From contig JANMCC010000065.1 of the NCBI GenBank assembly GCA_031360885.1, forward strand, positions 1 to 7,364: a stretch of DNA of 7,364 bases. The letters are read 5' to 3'. The position numbers and the translations under genes were made by a program. The DNA comes from Schlegelella_A sp031360885. Its GTDB lineage: Bacteria > Pseudomonadota > Gammaproteobacteria > Burkholderiales > Burkholderiaceae_C. Shown here piece after piece: positions 6,042 to 7,364 of this stretch. Each line of letters begins with the position of its first letter. The stretch's first letter is position 1. The notes beneath the pieces are model-generated. The model was not told where the DNA came from, did not search any database, and was given only the letters and a program-made list of their open reading frames with translations.

Positions 6042-6877
6042 GGTCTGTCTCCTGAAATCCGGGTGAAGCGTCGAGTCGTCTCGGTCAAGGCGATCTCGGT
6101 CGGCAGCCGCTCCATCGAGCTGGCGCCGTAGAAGCCGTGGCACGACGGGCACTGGCCGAGGATCCAGGCCGCGTCTTCGGGGGTGGCGATCGGCCCGCCG
6201 TGGCAGAGCACGATCACGTCGGGGCGCACTTTCTTCGCCGCCGCGGCCCACGCCTCGATCAGCGGCACGCAGCCCGCGAGCGTGAGCGCCGTTTCGGCGC
6301 CGATCGCCCCGCCGGTGGTGAGGCCCATGTGGCAGACGACGATGTCGGCGCCGGCCTCGGTCATGGCGGTGGCCTCGGCCTCGTTGAAGACATACGGCGT
6401 GGTCAGCAGGTCGAGCGCGTGCGCGCGCGCGATCAGCTCGACCTCGAGGTCGTAGCCCATGCCCGTCTCTTCGAGGTTGGCGCGAAAGCTCCCGTCGATC
6501 AGGCCGACGGTCGGGAAGTTCTGCACGCCGGAGAAGCCGAGGCCGATCAGGCGCTGCAGGAACTGATCGGGAATCATGAACGGGTCGGTGCCGTTCACGC
6601 CGGCGAGCACCGGCGTGTGCCTGACCACCGGCAGCACCTCGTGCGCCATCTCGCAGACGATCTCGTTGGCGTTGCCGTAGGCCAGCAGCCCGGCGAGCGA
6701 GCCGCGCCCGGCCATGCGGTAGCGGCCCGAGTTGTAGATGACGATCAGGTCGATGCCGCCCGCCTCTTCGCACTTGGCCGAAAGGCCCGTGCCGGCGCCG
6801 CCGCCGATCAGCGGCCGGCCCGAGGTGAGCTTGGCGCGAAAGCGCTCGAGAAGGGTCTGTCTAGCGATGCGGGGCAT
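6038..6877 (-). CDS. Phosphoenolpyruvate hydrolase family / Tm-1 C-terminal-like TIM-barrel protein
   Basis: A 279-residue protein, full length for the family. Visible blocks are GGGAGTGLSAKCEEAGG (25-41), NSGRYRMAGRGSLAGLL (49-65), GVNGTDPF (93-100), NFPTVGLIDG (120-129), HMGLTTGG (183-190), CHGGPI (225-230) and GFYGASSMERLP (248-259). Together they mark the TIM-barrel family annotated as PEP hydrolase, equivalent to the C-terminal half of plant and fungal Tm-1-like proteins. The name is inherited annotation; I would not assert PEP hydrolysis for this protein. There is no signal peptide, so it is expected in the cytoplasm. The ATG at 6877 gives the usual family N-terminus (MPRIARQTLLERF). 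It lies inside the upstream gene with no clear Shine-Dalgarno, so translation probably depends on coupling. The TGA stop overlaps the flotillin ATG as ATGA. Confidence 0.87.
   Translation of the reverse strand: MPRIARQTLLERFRAKLTSGRPLIGGGAGTGLSAKCEEAGGIDLIVIYNSGRYRMAGRGSLAGLLAYGNANEIVCEMAHEVLPVVRHTPVLAGVNGTDPFMIPDQFLQRLIGLGFSGVQNFPTVGLIDGSFRANLEETGMGYDLEVELIARAHALDLLTTPYVFNEAEATAMTEAGADIVVCHMGLTTGGAIGAETALTLAGCVPLIEAWAAAAKKVRPDVIVLCHGGPIATPEDAAWILGQCPSCHGFYGASSMERLPTEIALTETTRRFTRISGDRP
6048..6053 (-). promoter_or_regulatory. Shine-Dalgarno AGGAGA for the flotillin gene
   Basis: The minus strand reads AGGAGA, then six bases, then the ATG at 6041. The site lies inside the last codons of the upstream TIM-barrel gene. 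It decides the flotillin start: the frame stays open far upstream, to about 6773, but that extension is only a shadow of the upstream gene. Confidence 0.75.
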
Positions 6878-7364
6878 AGGCTCGAGGAGAAGGGTGGCGC
6901 TCGGCGCTCGCCGCGACCTCGCGCCAGGCGGCGACCAGGGCGTCGGCGAAGGCCTCGTCGTTGACGTGCAGCGGCAGGCGGATCAGCTTTCGGTCGGCGC
7001 CGGCGCGAAAGCGCTGCTCGATCGTCTCGAACAGCACCCGGTCGGCTTCGGGATCGTGGAAGGGCTGGCCGGGCCGGTCGATCGAGGAGACGCCCGCCTC
7101 GGGAATCAGGAAGCGGACCGGGCCGGTCATCGCGTTCAGCTTGTCGGCGAGGAAGACGCCGATCGCCCGGCATTCCTCGACCGTGGTCCGCATCAGCGTC
7201 ACCGTCGGGTTGTGGCGATAGAGCTTCCTGCCCTTGAAGCGCTCGGGCACCGTGTCCCAGGCGCCGAAGTTCACCATGTCGAGCGCGCCGCACGAGCCGA
7301 CGTAGGGCAGCGGCCGGCGCGCGAACACGTCGAGCCGGGTCGGCCCGGCCGAGAGCACGCCGCC
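6861..7364 (-). CDS. Tm-1-like UPF0261 family protein, C-terminal part (5' end outside window)
   Basis: The reading frame is open through the right edge, so only the last 167 residues are visible; complete family members are roughly 400 residues. Seen: a family-like run GGVLSAGPTRLDV at the edge, then GALDMVNFG, RHNPTVTLMRTT, GVSSIDRPGQPFHDPEAD and a C-terminal HVNDEAFADAL segment. These are the conserved C-terminal blocks of UPF0261, the family related to the N-terminal region of the tomato Tm-1 resistance protein. The biochemical function in bacteria is, to my knowledge, not established; the family is often labelled ATP-binding. The GTG at 7358 is internal, because the family motif continues upstream of it. 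The gene ends with TAG and overlaps the next gene by 17 nt, which implies co-translation with its TIM-barrel partner. Family assignment is firm; function is unknown. Confidence 0.88.
   Translation of the reverse strand, partial: GGVLSAGPTRLDVFARRPLPYVGSCGALDMVNFGAWDTVPERFKGRKLYRHNPTVTLMRTTVEECRAIGVFLADKLNAMTGPVRFLIPEAGVSSIDRPGQPFHDPEADRVLFETIEQRFRAGADRKLIRLPLHVNDEAFADALVAAWREVAASAERHPSPRAYAPHR

Noticed and set aside
4335..6773. An 812-codon form of the flotillin extending upstream
   Set aside because: The extension is out-of-frame reading of the TIM-barrel gene. The ATG at 6041 has a good ribosome site and gives the normal flotillin N-terminus.
6861..7358. A complete 165-residue gene starting at GTG 7358
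   Set aside because: Conserved UPF0261 sequence continues upstream of that codon to the window edge, so it is an internal valine of a truncated gene.
1..7364. Mobile elements, CRISPR arrays, tRNA or phage genes
   Set aside because: No transposase, direct-repeat array, cloverleaf sequence or phage-type protein was seen on either strand.

Overview
The window is very GC-rich with strong GC3 bias, and every gene I can support lies on the minus strand, so transcription runs from right to left. The gene types suggest a betaproteobacterium, most likely Burkholderiales. These are a YqiK-type flotillin, a thioredoxin-like [2Fe-2S] ferredoxin, a short alpha/beta hydrolase and a DacC-type carboxypeptidase. 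The taxonomic call is inference from protein flavour and base composition; no rRNA or other marker gene is present.

Right block (7364 down to 2011), in order of transcription: the C-terminal part of a Tm-1-like UPF0261 protein (cut by the window edge), a TIM-barrel 'phosphoenolpyruvate hydrolase family' protein, a 568-residue flotillin, a 146-residue SRPBCC protein, a 489-residue SRPBCC-quinone oxidoreductase fusion, and a 125-residue VOC protein. The junctions are a 17-nt overlap, a 4-nt ATGA overlap, a 4-nt GTGA overlap, a 4-nt gap and a 35-nt gap, so this looks like one translationally coupled operon. Its parts are a membrane scaffold, two closely related hydrophobic-ligand-type domains, one of them fused to an NADPH-type reductase, a possible metal-dependent VOC enzyme, and the two halves of the Tm-1 architecture as separate genes. 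I know of no described pathway with this set, and it is the best candidate here for an undescribed system.

A 70-nt spacer (1941-2010) follows. It contains a compact GC-rich hairpin that resembles a dispersed intergenic element.

Left block (1940 down to 1): a thioredoxin-like [2Fe-2S] ferredoxin, an alpha/beta hydrolase 10 nt downstream, and a D-alanyl-D-alanine carboxypeptidase 32 nt further on that runs off the left edge. This block looks like ordinary chromosomal housekeeping.

I saw no tRNA, rRNA, CRISPR array, insertion sequence or recognisable sigma-70 promoter. No stretch longer than about 70 bases lacks a gene. The promoter of the right block must lie beyond position 7364.
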